A DNA stretch of 54,702 nucleotides. It comes from a virus. The stretch covers positions 1-54,702 of the IMG/VR virus record IMGVR_UViG_3300030430_001000; one strand, 5' to 3'. Position numbers and translations under genes: made by a program. Positions 44,487 to 51,215 of the stretch are shown in pieces; position 1 is the stretch's first letter; each line of letters starts with the position of its first letter. The notes beneath the pieces are model-generated. The model had not been told where the DNA came from. It saw nothing but the letters and a program-made list of their open reading frames with translations, and searched no databases.

Positions 44487-44689
44487 TATGAAACTGCCTT
44501 TACTGCCACACTGGCGATAATTGCAAAAACGATAATAAAAATTATAATATTTACTAAACCAAATGTAGTGCCGTGCATAAAATTTACAAAGCTGTCTCTT
44601 TCATAAGCTTCGTTAATGTCTGGTGTTGTAGGGTCGTCTGCAATGTAGTGTCCTTTTTTGTTACGTGCTCTCTTTTTATTTTCTGCCAT
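44486..44689 (-). CDS. Small tail-anchored membrane protein
   Basis: This 67-residue protein has a basic N-terminus (KKRARNKKGHYIADDPTTPD) and a C-terminal membrane segment (about 44-64, LVNIIIFIIVFAIIASVAV). The N-terminal motif is familiar from marine-phage small proteins. Its last base overlaps the next gene's start. Role unknown; possibly a late membrane protein for lysis. Confidence 0.6.
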   Translation of the reverse strand: MAENKKRARNKKGHYIADDPTTPDINEAYERDSFVNFMHGTTFGLVNIIIFIIVFAIIASVAVKAVS

Positions 44690-44700
44690 TGTTACCTCTT

Positions 44701-45054
44701 TTAGTTAGTCGTTATCTTGGGTATTTCAAATAAAGAAGCAACAACGTGTAGTCTGTTTGCCGTTGCTGCCTGTACCTTTAAAATGTCTCCCGGTATTAAT
44801 ATCAAGTCCTTTGTTAGTAATTCAACTGTTGCGTTAGCACTCACAGCTTTTGTTTTAAATAAACTAAACACAGACCCTGCACTATTTACCAGTGTCACTG
44901 TTATCGTGTCTGCATTGCCACTGTCTTCCGATACAAGGATTGACTCTATGATTGCACTACGTCTACTGGGTGCACTGTACAGAGTAGTCAGGTTGTTTGT
45001 GGTCAGGTCAACCTTTGCATTTTCATATCCTGCTGTACTAATTACGTTTGCCAT
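44701..45054 (-). CDS. Beta-rich virion protein
   Basis: This 117-residue protein shows alternating strands (IIESILVSEDSGNADTITVT, VFSLFKTKAVSANATVELL, LIPGDILKVQAATANRLHVV). The sandwich-like layout is close to the fibre-cluster protein at 24461-24835; both carry a D-x(3-4)-ITV strand. It is probably a small structural or decoration subunit, placed oddly far from other structural genes. Confidence 0.6.
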   Translation of the reverse strand: MANVISTAGYENAKVDLTTNNLTTLYSAPSRRSAIIESILVSEDSGNADTITVTLVNSAGSVFSLFKTKAVSANATVELLTKDLILIPGDILKVQAATANRLHVVASLFEIPKITTN

Positions 45055-45540
45055 TTATTTTAGCTTTGGTCTTTTAGGTGGTGGAGAAGCCTTCGATAGT
45101 GTTCCTGAAGGTTTAGGTCTTTTAGGTGGTGGAGAAGCCTTTGTTATTGTTCCTGTCTTTTTTGTTTTTTCTTTTTGTTTCTGTTTTTCTTTCTCTTTTT
45201 CTTCTCTATAAACTTGTCTTAATAATTCTTCTATCCGTCCTTTTTGTTCACCTCGTTTTAAAGCATCTTCTATTCTTTTTTTGTTTCTGCCTTGAAGAAC
45301 TTTCTGTGTTCCTATAGTTCCAGCGGCAACACCTACACCAGCAGCAACACGTTGTCCTGCACGAAAAACTCTTTGACCTTTAGAAAAAGGTTTTATTTTA
45401 ACTTGTCCGGGTTTAGGTTTAGTTGTTATATCTCTTCCGTGTTTTTTAGCTTCATTGAAAGCTTTTTTACCAAATCGTGCTATCAACTTTGTTGCAGGTA
45501 TTCCTGCTCTTATAAGTGCTACTATTATAGGTACTGCCAT
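45055..45540 (-). CDS. Basic protein with C-terminal PPPKRPK repeats
   Basis: This is a 161-residue protein: amphipathic N-terminus (PIIVALIRAGIPATKLIARFG), a Gly/Ala-rich apolar stretch near 70-85, then a Lys/Glu coiled region (EEKEKEKQKQKEKTKK). Two copies of a 16-residue Pro/Lys repeat (K-A-S-P-P-P-K-R-P-K) close it. The repeat is a 26-bp direct DNA repeat (45067-45092 and 45116-45141). Function unknown; it resembles small nucleic-acid- or membrane-interacting late proteins. Confidence 0.6.
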   Translation of the reverse strand: MAVPIIVALIRAGIPATKLIARFGKKAFNEAKKHGRDITTKPKPGQVKIKPFSKGQRVFRAGQRVAAGVGVAAGTIGTQKVLQGRNKKRIEDALKRGEQKGRIEELLRQVYREEKEKEKQKQKEKTKKTGTITKASPPPKRPKPSGTLSKASPPPKRPKLK

Positions 45541-45552
45541 TTATGTATCTCC

Positions 45553-45837
45553 TTACCATTTTACTCTATGAGACCAGTACTTCGCTGACAGCTTCGTTGT
45601 TGCCTCGCCGTGTCTGGCATAATAACTTTTTCTACGTGCCTTGTCCTTCGCTGTCTTTGGATTTTTACCTGCACCTCGTACACCCTGCTGTCCAAAGCGT
45701 ATAAACTTGTACTTACCACTCTCAGATGCCATCACTTTATGTGATTTTGTTGGGTGGTCAGGGTCACGTTTAGCTTTGTTTACACCTTCAAGCCCTTCAG
45801 CTTTCATTTTGTTCTTGACACGTTCAGGAATTGCCAT
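45553..45837 (-). CDS. DUF6321-like conserved phage protein
   Basis: This 94-residue basic protein matches a family I recall as DUF6321: KSHKVMASESGKYKFIRFGQ, QGVRGAGKN, then RRKSYYARHGE and SAKYWSHRVKW. The last two motifs are highly conserved in cyanophages and other marine phages; the function is unknown. It overlaps the upstream gene by 14 bp and begins the late arm. Confidence 0.75.
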   Translation of the reverse strand: MAIPERVKNKMKAEGLEGVNKAKRDPDHPTKSHKVMASESGKYKFIRFGQQGVRGAGKNPKTAKDKARRKSYYARHGEATTKLSAKYWSHRVKW

Positions 45838-46036
45838 CTGTCCACCCTTCAGCCCTCATTGCTCTTTCTACATGCTTCAAAGAAAAAGACTTACCATAGT
45901 GTGCGTCCACTGCTTTCTTTACATAGAAGACATCACTGTGGGGAATATGTAATTTATCCAAATTATCTGTACGTAGTGCTTCATAGAAAGCTTCTAATAC
46001 ATTATCTGTACATAGTTTTACTGATTTTTTAGCCAT
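45824..46036 (-). CDS. First gene of the leftward arm; possible small regulator
   Basis: This 70-residue helical protein is closest to the leftward promoter. The end, FYVKKAVDAHYGKSFSLKHV then ERAMRAEGW, resembles a helix-turn-helix or winged-helix half, so a DNA-binding role is possible. ATG 46036 is chosen; TTG 46042 is in frame. Neither has a good RBS, hinting at weak or leader-controlled translation. If it binds the palindromes just upstream it would be an autoregulator, but this is a guess. Confidence 0.55.
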   Translation of the reverse strand: MAKKSVKLCTDNVLEAFYEALRTDNLDKLHIPHSDVFYVKKAVDAHYGKSFSLKHVERAMRAEGWTDGNS

Positions 46037-46060
46037 TGTCAAGTATTTTTAAAATAAAAA

Positions 46061-46184
46061 ACACTTTAAATGTACGTATTTTAATCTTTATAAGTACACT
46101 TACAGTGTTTACACTTAAAGTGTTTTCATTTAATGTGTTTTTTTATTATTTCTAGTGTACATTTACAGTGTACACTTTAAGTGA
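46061..46184. repeat. Cluster of six 13-bp palindromes downstream of the leftward promoter
   Basis: Sites: 46061-46073 ACACTTTAAATGT, 46096-46108 ACACTTACAGTGT, 46111-46123 ACACTTAAAGTGT, 46126-46138 TCATTTAATGTGT, 46159-46171 ACATTTACAGTGT and 46172-46184 ACACTTTAAGTGA. Three lie exactly 15 bp apart and the last two are adjacent. They fall about +20 to +143 from the predicted leftward start site, a fitting place for operators. The same family recurs at 2205-2399. Confidence 0.65.
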
Positions 46185-46210
46185 GTCCTAGTTTTTTTAG
46201 GGTATACATA

Positions 46211-46239
46211 ATTATATCATTTTTTTAATCCCTTGTCAA
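46211..46239 (-). promoter_or_regulatory. Near-perfect sigma70 promoter of the leftward arm
   Basis: On the minus strand TTGACA (46239-46234) is followed after exactly 17 bases by TATAAT (46216-46211). TG stands one base before the -10 box, as in extended -10 promoters. Transcription should start near 46204, giving a leader of about 165 nt that contains the palindromes. This should be a strong host-polymerase promoter for the late arm. Confidence 0.8.
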
Positions 46240-46720
46240 TACTTATTTTGTATATATTTAAAATAAATCAAACATTTTTATGAATAGTTGCAAATGTGTT
46301 ACAGTTAGTGTATGTGGTTAACAGTGAATTTTCCTAATCTGTGTATTTGTATGTACATATATACGCTAGGGGGTAGGGTGGCACTCGCAGAATGTTGCTT
46401 TTTTTCCTTTTTTTTTATTTTTTTTTCTTTCTTTTTTTAAAAAGTTTTTTCTTTTTATAAATGTTTTATACTTTTTTTAATTTATTATTTATTTTTATTG
46501 AGTATTTTTAAATTTATTAACTCATATATTATCAGTTACTCTTTAACGTCGATTAAAAGACTGTAATTTTTGAAGTGTAACGTTTAGCAATGACCATGCT
46601 CAATTTTTAAAAGTTAATGACACATTATATATATACAAAATTATGTGTTGTATTTTTGCAACAGTAAAAGCAGCTAAAACATTTTTTTTAAATTCAGTAC
46701 AAATTATTTAATTTTTTTTG

Positions 46721-46749
46721 TTGACACTTTTAATTAAAAGTTCTAATGC
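46721..46749 (+). promoter_or_regulatory. Candidate rightward promoter
   Basis: TTGACA (46721-46726) with a 17-base spacer to TAATGC (46744-46749), a weak -10 box, lies 32 bases before the first early gene. The -35 is perfect, but the -10 match is poor, so an activator or a different -10 may be used. Confidence 0.5.
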
Positions 46750-46781
46750 TTAATTATAAAAAATGAAAAGGAATGTTTACA

Positions 46782-47036
46782 ATGAATACATTAAAAGAAC
46801 TAGGTTTAACAGTAACCACATTAAAACAATTTAATAAGTTAGATAAAAACAGAAAAAATAAAATTAGATTTTTTCATAAAATTAGAAACAATAAACCAAC
46901 GATTAAAACTTATGAAATAGATACTGACTATGGTTACTGTAAAAAATATAATGTTTATCACATTAAAGATATTGAAGGTTTTTTAGGTGATAATTTAACT
47001 TTAAAACCTAATACTTTAATATGTTACTATAATTAA
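46782..47036 (+). CDS. First early gene, unknown
   Basis: This 84-residue, Lys/Asn-rich protein has mixed helix and strand (TVTTLKQFNKLDKNRKNK; YCKKYNVYHIKD). ATG 46782 has AAAGGAA nine bases upstream; the earlier ATG 46773 is too close to it. The leader AAAATGAAAAGGAA is nearly repeated before the next gene. First-position early proteins often take over host functions, but no motif shows what this one does. Confidence 0.55.
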   Translation: MNTLKELGLTVTTLKQFNKLDKNRKNKIRFFHKIRNNKPTIKTYEIDTDYGYCKKYNVYHIKDIEGFLGDNLTLKPNTLICYYN

Positions 47037-47065
47037 TTAATTTAAAATGAAAAGGAACTAATACA

Positions 47066-47476
47066 ATGAATACACAAAACACAATATCGAATGATGAATT
47101 AAAAGTATATGTATGTAATAAAAGAGAGGCAGTAATTATAGAAAATGAAATATTATTTAAAAAGAATAAGAAAAATATTAATTTTAAATTAGTTGGTAAT
47201 GAAAAGTATTTTTATGCGAATGAGTGTGCTATATTTACTAGAGAAGTTATGAAACATGGATTTTCAAAATTTGATTATCATAAAAACTTAAATCATTTAA
47301 ATGAAGATATCAAAAAATATGGAATATCTTTTCATAAATACTCAATTAATATTGGATATACTCAATATGGTACAGATTTAAAAAGATTTAAAAATAAAGA
47401 TGAATTACTAGGTTATGTTATTGGATATAATGAAGCTCTAAAAGATGAACTCACCGTATTAATGCAAGATAGATAA
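47066..47476 (+). CDS. Early protein sharing a duplicated N-terminal segment
   Basis: This 136-residue protein contains YVCNKREAVIIENE near residue 15. It is encoded by a 41-bp segment (47108-47148) repeated at 50015-50055 with one mismatch, where it is half of a zinc ribbon. Here the second Cys pair is missing, so the motif has been grafted on or its partner lost. The rest has Lys/Asn/Tyr-rich helices. Function unknown. A hairpin lies just after the stop. Confidence 0.55.
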   Translation: MNTQNTISNDELKVYVCNKREAVIIENEILFKKNKKNINFKLVGNEKYFYANECAIFTREVMKHGFSKFDYHKNLNHLNEDIKKYGISFHKYSINIGYTQYGTDLKRFKNKDELLGYVIGYNEALKDELTVLMQDR

Positions 47477-47483
47477 TTATTTT

Positions 47484-47509
47484 TTGAAGCATCTTTTTTG
47501 GTGCTTCAA
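47484..47509. terminator. Intergenic hairpin
   Basis: TTGAAGCATC (47484-47493) pairs with GGTGCTTCAA (47500-47509), including one G-U, round a T6 loop. No U-run follows on either strand, so termination would be weak; RNA processing is also possible. Confidence 0.4.
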
Positions 47510-47546
47510 TATGTAATTATTAACAAAAAAGGAAAGGAACTTAAAA

Positions 47547-48176
47547 ATGTATATAGAAGATGTAAATGAAATAAAACTTGAAGCACATAAGCGAAGTGAC
47601 TTAACAGGAATAATTGCCTTTACACTTGCCACAATTCAACAAGGATTGAGCACGTGCACACGTCAAGCAATGGACGTAAAACGTAACGGATACAATTCGA
47701 GTTCTTTGTGGGCTTTAAAGTCACAAGGTTTAAAATATGCAGTAGACAACAAAACTTTTTTATACAACAAGGCTATACATATTATAGAAAAGTATGGTTG
47801 TGAGAGTGAAGAAGCTATATTTGAAATACTAAAACTATTCTTTTTAATACCTAGTATTGGAATAGTAAAGGCAGGTTTTATTGCTCAAATGTTAGGTTTT
47901 AATATTAGTTGTTTAGATAGTCACAATTTAAAAAGATTGGGTTTAAAACAAACACATTTTAATGTAAATAAAAAAGCAAAAACAAAACTTATTGATAAAA
48001 AGATACGTGAATACATTACACTATGCCAGAAAAAAGGTAGTGAATATTGGTGGAATACGTGGTGCGAAAATGTGGCTGGAAACACGCATAATAAAAGTTT
48101 ACCAGATGCACAAGCAGTTTCAAGATATCATGTAGACACTGTTAATTTATTTTACGACGCAACGAAGGAGCTTTAA
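47547..48176 (+). CDS. HhH-GPD-like DNA-binding / base-excision protein
   Basis: This 209-residue protein has a helix-hairpin-helix-like segment LIPSIGIVKAGFIAQMLG (residues about 96-113), followed by CLDSHNLKRLG. This is the place of the catalytic Asp in HhH-GPD glycosylases (LPGVGxxTA... VDTHxxR). It may remove modified or mismatched bases, or only bind DNA. The C-terminus (SEYWWNTWCENVAG, DAQAVSRYHVDTV) is conserved-looking. AAAGGAA lies nine bases before ATG. The cytosine methyltransferase lies about 4 kb away in the same arm. Confidence 0.55.
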   Translation: MYIEDVNEIKLEAHKRSDLTGIIAFTLATIQQGLSTCTRQAMDVKRNGYNSSSLWALKSQGLKYAVDNKTFLYNKAIHIIEKYGCESEEAIFEILKLFFLIPSIGIVKAGFIAQMLGFNISCLDSHNLKRLGLKQTHFNVNKKAKTKLIDKKIREYITLCQKKGSEYWWNTWCENVAGNTHNKSLPDAQAVSRYHVDTVNLFYDATKEL

Positions 48177-48178
48177 AA

Positions 48179-48283
48179 ATGATATACAATATAATAATTA
48201 AAATCATGTACATACTTATGTACGCATTCACAACAATAAGTTTTATAGCTTTAATGATATTTTTACTAGCAATGGGAGGATAA
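48179..48283 (+). CDS. 34-residue membrane micropeptide
   Basis: ATG 48179 to TAA 48283 encodes a 34-residue, mostly apolar peptide (MIYNIIIKIMYILMYAF, ending LLAMGG). AAGGAG precedes it, and its last codons supply GGAGG for the next gene. Its 3' end (48235-48275) is copied at 50343-50383. Probably a membrane peptide; function unknown. Confidence 0.5.
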   Translation: MIYNIIIKIMYILMYAFTTISFIALMIFLLAMGG

Positions 48284-48286
48284 AAA

Positions 48287-48526
48287 ATGTATGTAATATA
48301 TAATCCTTTAGATAAAGGAAAGACTGTTAATTCACAAGCATATTATGAGCAGTTAGAAGGTTTTACTATAAAAAAATACTTAGGGGAAGATGCGGAGGGA
48401 TTCCCCGAATTTATTTTAACCAAGCCTAGATATGAAGATGTTAAAATTACAGTAAGTTCTGACCCAGAAGCTACTCATGGTGGGTATTTATTTATAATAA
48501 ATGTAGGAGATAAAAAAGGAGAATGA
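48287..48526 (+). CDS. Small early protein
   Basis: This 79-residue, mostly acidic protein begins MYVIYNPLDKGKTVNSQ and has predicted strands (FTIKKYLG; DVKITVSS). A 24-bp piece encoding YNPLDKGK recurs with two mismatches at 51216-51239, where it supplies a ribosome binding site. GGAGG of the preceding micropeptide serves its start. Function unknown. Confidence 0.55.
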   Translation: MYVIYNPLDKGKTVNSQAYYEQLEGFTIKKYLGEDAEGFPEFILTKPRYEDVKITVSSDPEATHGGYLFIINVGDKKGE

Positions 48527-48529
48527 AAA

Positions 48530-48685
48530 ATGACATTAACAGAAAAACAAATTATTCATATTTTAGATAATAACTTAATTGATACTTGTAACGAAAAAGA
48601 AAAAAAACAAGTATTTAATTTTGCCTTCGGTGAAGAATTTATAAAATCAAAAGACAAAGGCACATTAAAAGAATACGTAGAATAA
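48530..48685 (+). CDS. Small early protein (51 residues)
   Basis: ATG 48530 to TAA 48685, with the recurrent leader GGAGAATGAAAAATG. The protein (MTLTEKQIIHILDNNLIDT to GTLKEYVE) is helical and charged with a Phe-rich centre. No function can be assigned; the leader and packing support it as a real gene. Confidence 0.5.
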   Translation: MTLTEKQIIHILDNNLIDTCNEKEKKQVFNFAFGEEFIKSKDKGTLKEYVE

Positions 48686-48731
48686 TATTTTACAAATAGT
48701 TTTTGAAAATAAGAGAGAGGGAGAATGAAAA

Positions 48732-48893
48732 ATGGAAAACATAAAAGTTAAAGATAGTAAAAATGCAGAGCAAAATGTAAACCATGATTGTTGGGAGTAT
48801 CCAATGTACTATGAATTTTTTGTAGAAGGAGATACTCATAGATATCATGGTTACGAATGTGAAATATGCGGTAAATTATTACAAACAGGATAG
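48732..48893 (+). CDS. Small early protein with CxxC
   Basis: ATG 48732 to TAG 48893, 53 residues, again behind GGGAGAATGAAAAATG. C43-x2-C46 (YECEICGK) plus His and C20 (NHDCWEYP) could hold a zinc ion. Probably a tiny zinc-binding regulator or adaptor. About 130 gene-free bases follow, with only weak promoter-like elements. Confidence 0.5.
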   Translation: MENIKVKDSKNAEQNVNHDCWEYPMYYEFFVEGDTHRYHGYECEICGKLLQTG

Positions 48894-49023
48894 GTGATAT
48901 ATATGCAACACAATTAAAAAAAAGAAATAGAACATTTAATTTTTTTGTAGACAATGTAAGTAACTATTTTGTACAGTACGTACATACACAAAACATATTT
49001 AAAAAAATGGAAAGGAATATGAT

Positions 49024-49926
49024 ATGTTAGATTTTGTAAACAGTAATTATACTACATCAGAAACAATTTGGAACAGTGTAGAAAGTCAATTACCTGACGA
49101 CATTAAATTTTCTGTAGGCTATGAACCTACTAAAATGTACGGTAAAAGATACGTTATTAACAGAAGAAAAGATGAAGTCATTGGAATTGTAGGTGACAAA
49201 TTTAATACAGTAACACACTCAAAGTTTTTTGAAACTGTTGTAACACACGCAATACAAAAAGTAATTAGTTTAGGTATATCATTACATCTTTTAGAAAATA
49301 TGGAAGTGGTTTGTCAGACTGGTAGAAACAATGCTTTTGTTATGTTACAGTTAATTTTTCCTGACTGGAAATATGAAATTACCACACGTAATCACGCAAC
49401 CGATATTGCACAGAGATTTATTTTTCTACATGGTGTAGATGGTTTATGCTCTAATCAATTTTTTGGTGGTGCAATAGATATGTTCTGCTTAAATGGTCAA
49501 GTTTTAGGTGACTATGAAAAAGTTAGAAGAAAAAATACTACAGGTTTTTCTATTAAAAACTTTGGTTCTGAAGTGCAAGAATGTATTAAGTCATTTAATA
49601 ACAATGCAATTAAACTACAAAAATGGGCAGACAAAACACTTGACCACGTAAATGTAGAGGAAGTTGTTAAAAAGTTATTGAAGTCAGACAATAAAGCAGA
49701 AAAAATGTATGCTTTATATCGTCAAGAAGTTTCTAACAGAGGTAACAATATGTTTGCTCTGTATTCTGCACTAACTAATTACAGTTCGTATGCAGACACT
49801 AGAAATGGTTTTGCCCTTCGCAATACTTCTGGTGGTAGAAATGACACTCACAATATGTTTAAGCGAGAACTTGAAGTATCAAAATGGACACACTCAGATA
49901 CTTGGAAGTCACTTGAAGTAGCTTAA
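49024..49926 (+). CDS. DUF932 phage/plasmid-type protein
   Basis: This 300-residue protein matches the DUF932 family common in phages and plasmids: YEPTKMYGKRYVINRRKDE, IVGDKFNTVTHSKFFE, GRNNAFVMLQLIFPD, and GFSIKNFG, with a C-terminal NRGNNMFALYSALTNYSS. Function is unproven; members lie in early or antirestriction-like contexts. GGAAAGGAA precedes ATG 49024. Bases 49804-49839 near its 3' end are copied exactly into a downstream small gene. Confidence 0.8.
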   Translation: MLDFVNSNYTTSETIWNSVESQLPDDIKFSVGYEPTKMYGKRYVINRRKDEVIGIVGDKFNTVTHSKFFETVVTHAIQKVISLGISLHLLENMEVVCQTGRNNAFVMLQLIFPDWKYEITTRNHATDIAQRFIFLHGVDGLCSNQFFGGAIDMFCLNGQVLGDYEKVRRKNTTGFSIKNFGSEVQECIKSFNNNAIKLQKWADKTLDHVNVEEVVKKLLKSDNKAEKMYALYRQEVSNRGNNMFALYSALTNYSSYADTRNGFALRNTSGGRNDTHNMFKRELEVSKWTHSDTWKSLEVA

Positions 49927-49944
49927 TATTACACCCACCCATTA

Positions 49945-49974
49945 TGGAAGTGTTACAAAACTGTGGCACTTCCA
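49945..49974 (+). promoter_or_regulatory. Hairpin before the zinc-ribbon gene
   Basis: TGGAAGTG (49945-49952) pairs with CACTTCCA (49967-49974) round 14 bases and is directly followed by GAAAGGAA, the ribosome binding site. It may separate the DUF932 message from, or control translation of, the next gene. Confidence 0.4.
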
Positions 49975-49990
49975 GAAAGGAACATAATAA

Positions 49991-50125
49991 ATGACTACAC
50001 TTAAAACAATATGTTATGTATGTAATAAAAGAGAAGCAGTAATTATAGAAAATGATACAAACTATATCTGTGCGAAGTGTAAATTAAAAGAATGGTTTAA
50101 AGAAAAGGAGAATGAAAATGGCTAA
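49991..50125 (+). CDS. 44-residue zinc-ribbon protein
   Basis: ATG 49991 to TAA 50125. C8-x2-C11 (ICYVCNKRE) and C27-x2-C30 (YICAKCKLKE) form a compact four-Cys zinc site. Bases 50015-50055 repeat 47108-47148 with one mismatch. AAAGGAA precedes the start, and its 3' end carries the GGAG for the next gene, which it overlaps by 8 bp. Probably a nucleic-acid or protein binder. Confidence 0.6.
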   Translation: MTTLKTICYVCNKREAVIIENDTNYICAKCKLKEWFKEKENENG

Positions 50126-50423
50126 TAAGTACTACACAGTAGAATTAACAGAGAAACAATATAATCATATTCATAATGCTTTGAATTGTTATGAGCATGA
50201 TGTTCATATCGAAAAATTATCTGGGCAAATACAGTTGCATAATGCAACAGTTAAAGCTCTAGAAAACTATGGAGTAAGTTCTTGTAGGGAGAAAAAAAGA
50301 ATTGATACATTTTTTTTAAAAATAAAGAAAGAAAATCAAAATAATAAGTTTCGTAGCTTTGATGATATTTTTACTAGCAATGGTTTTGCCCTTCGCAATA
50401 CTTCTGGTGGTAGAGGAGAATGA
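50118..50423 (+). CDS. Chimeric small early protein
   Basis: This 101-residue protein starts at ATG 50118, seven bases after GGAG. Residues 1-75 are Lys/Asn/Tyr-rich helix. The last 25 residues come from two foreign pieces: 50343-50383 copies 48235-48275 (three mismatches), and 50379-50414 copies 49804-49839 of the DUF932 gene exactly, joined at a shared aatgg. Thus the protein ends NGFALRNTSGGRGE, like the middle of the DUF932 end. Function unknown. Confidence 0.55.
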   Translation: MANKYYTVELTEKQYNHIHNALNCYEHDVHIEKLSGQIQLHNATVKALENYGVSSCREKKRIDTFFLKIKKENQNNKFRSFDDIFTSNGFALRNTSGGRGE

Positions 50424-50425
50424 AA

Positions 50426-50623
50426 ATGACTAAGGATATAAATTTGATAGATGGTGACTACACACTTGTAGATGGGAGTGCATGGTTCACAGTCAATAAA
50501 TTTTCTGTGCGTATTCATTCGACAGACGAGGGAATTATCACCGACATTTTCGCAGTTGGTAAAGAAAACGAGAACGTTATTGCTTCTACCTATGCCTTCG
50601 ACCACGAGTGTGAGGAGGATTGA
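50426..50623 (+). CDS. Small acidic early protein
   Basis: This 65-residue protein is beta-rich and acidic (YTLVDGSAWFTVNKFSVRIH, GIITDIFAVGKEN). ATG 50426 has GGAG seven bases upstream within the recurrent GGAGAATGAAAATG leader; the ATG at 50420 is part of that leader. Acidic small early proteins sometimes mimic DNA, but no evidence for that is seen here. Confidence 0.5.
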   Translation: MTKDINLIDGDYTLVDGSAWFTVNKFSVRIHSTDEGIITDIFAVGKENENVIASTYAFDHECEED

Positions 50624-50625
50624 GA

Positions 50626-50940
50626 ATGAAAATGACTAATGATTATCAAAAAACTTTTTTTGCGAGATGCATTGAAGACCTAAAAATCCCAGAAGGTTGG
50701 GAAGATTGTAGTTGGGTCAATGATGCTTGCCCGAGCTTTTACACTAATGGGTATCAAATTTTTGTAGACCATGCAGACCCAAAACAAAGGGAAGTTGGAG
50801 AGGATTCTTTGAGATTTTCAATATTCCTAAAAGCTGAATATGGAGTCGGTGGTTGGTGTATTCAATCGGATGACATAGAAGAAATTATAAAAGAAACAAA
50901 GGTATCTATTCTTAATAGACCTAAAGAATTTAGTGTTTGA
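50626..50940 (+). CDS. Small early protein, unknown
   Basis: This 104-residue protein is acidic and Trp-rich (IPEGWEDCSWVNDACPSFY, GVGGWCIQSDDIEE). ATG 50626 has GAGGAGG about nine bases upstream; 50632 is an alternative. It belongs to the series of short genes with similar leaders. Three Cys might form a disulfide or metal site, but no family is recognised. Confidence 0.5.
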   Translation: MKMTNDYQKTFFARCIEDLKIPEGWEDCSWVNDACPSFYTNGYQIFVDHADPKQREVGEDSLRFSIFLKAEYGVGGWCIQSDDIEEIIKETKVSILNRPKEFSV

Positions 50941-50964
50941 AAATGAAGAATGGGAGAATGAAAA

Positions 50965-51198
50965 ATGTACGAGCAATTAAATAGACAATTCAAAGGAAGC
51001 GAATCTAAAGATGAGGAATGGTACAAACTTATTGAAATTGAAAATGACCCAACGAAAAAAAGAAATGAGAAAGTCGAGTTTTGTATATACATGAATAAAA
51101 TTTCTGACAATTCTTGGAGGTGGTTAGAAAAATCAAACGACAAAGAACTTGAAAGTGAATTTAATTATTGGACAGAAGAGATGAAACCATGCAGTTAA
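50965..51198 (+). CDS. Small charged early protein
   Basis: This 77-residue protein is charged and helical (EEWYKLIEIENDPTKKRNEK; KSNDKELESEFNYW). It follows the GGGAGAATGAAAAATG leader. Function unknown. Confidence 0.5.
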   Translation: MYEQLNRQFKGSESKDEEWYKLIEIENDPTKKRNEKVEFCIYMNKISDNSWRWLEKSNDKELESEFNYWTEEMKPCS

Positions 51199-51215
51199 TT
51201 TATAACAAATATTAT

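Larger units (their letters stand above)
46037..46781. promoter_or_regulatory. Divergent control region, 745 bp without a gene
   Basis: The only long gene-free stretch. It holds the palindrome cluster (46061-46184), the leftward promoter (46211-46239), a GC-rich patch (46371-46397) and a polypyrimidine tract of about 40 bases (46399-46438). AT-rich sequence and the rightward promoter (46721-46749) follow. AT-rich DNA beside repeated palindromes would suit a replication origin, but this is not proven. No tRNA or ORF of note was recognised. Confidence 0.75.

Noticed and set aside
46371-46397. Possible tRNA or att core in the GC-rich island
   Set aside because: No cloverleaf, T-loop or CCA-adjacent pattern could be drawn; kept only as a low-level origin or att suggestion.
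48894-49023. Promoter before the DUF932 gene
   Set aside because: Only poor matches to -35 and -10 boxes; the TGTAC-AGTAC-GTACA palindrome at 48970-48984 may be chance.
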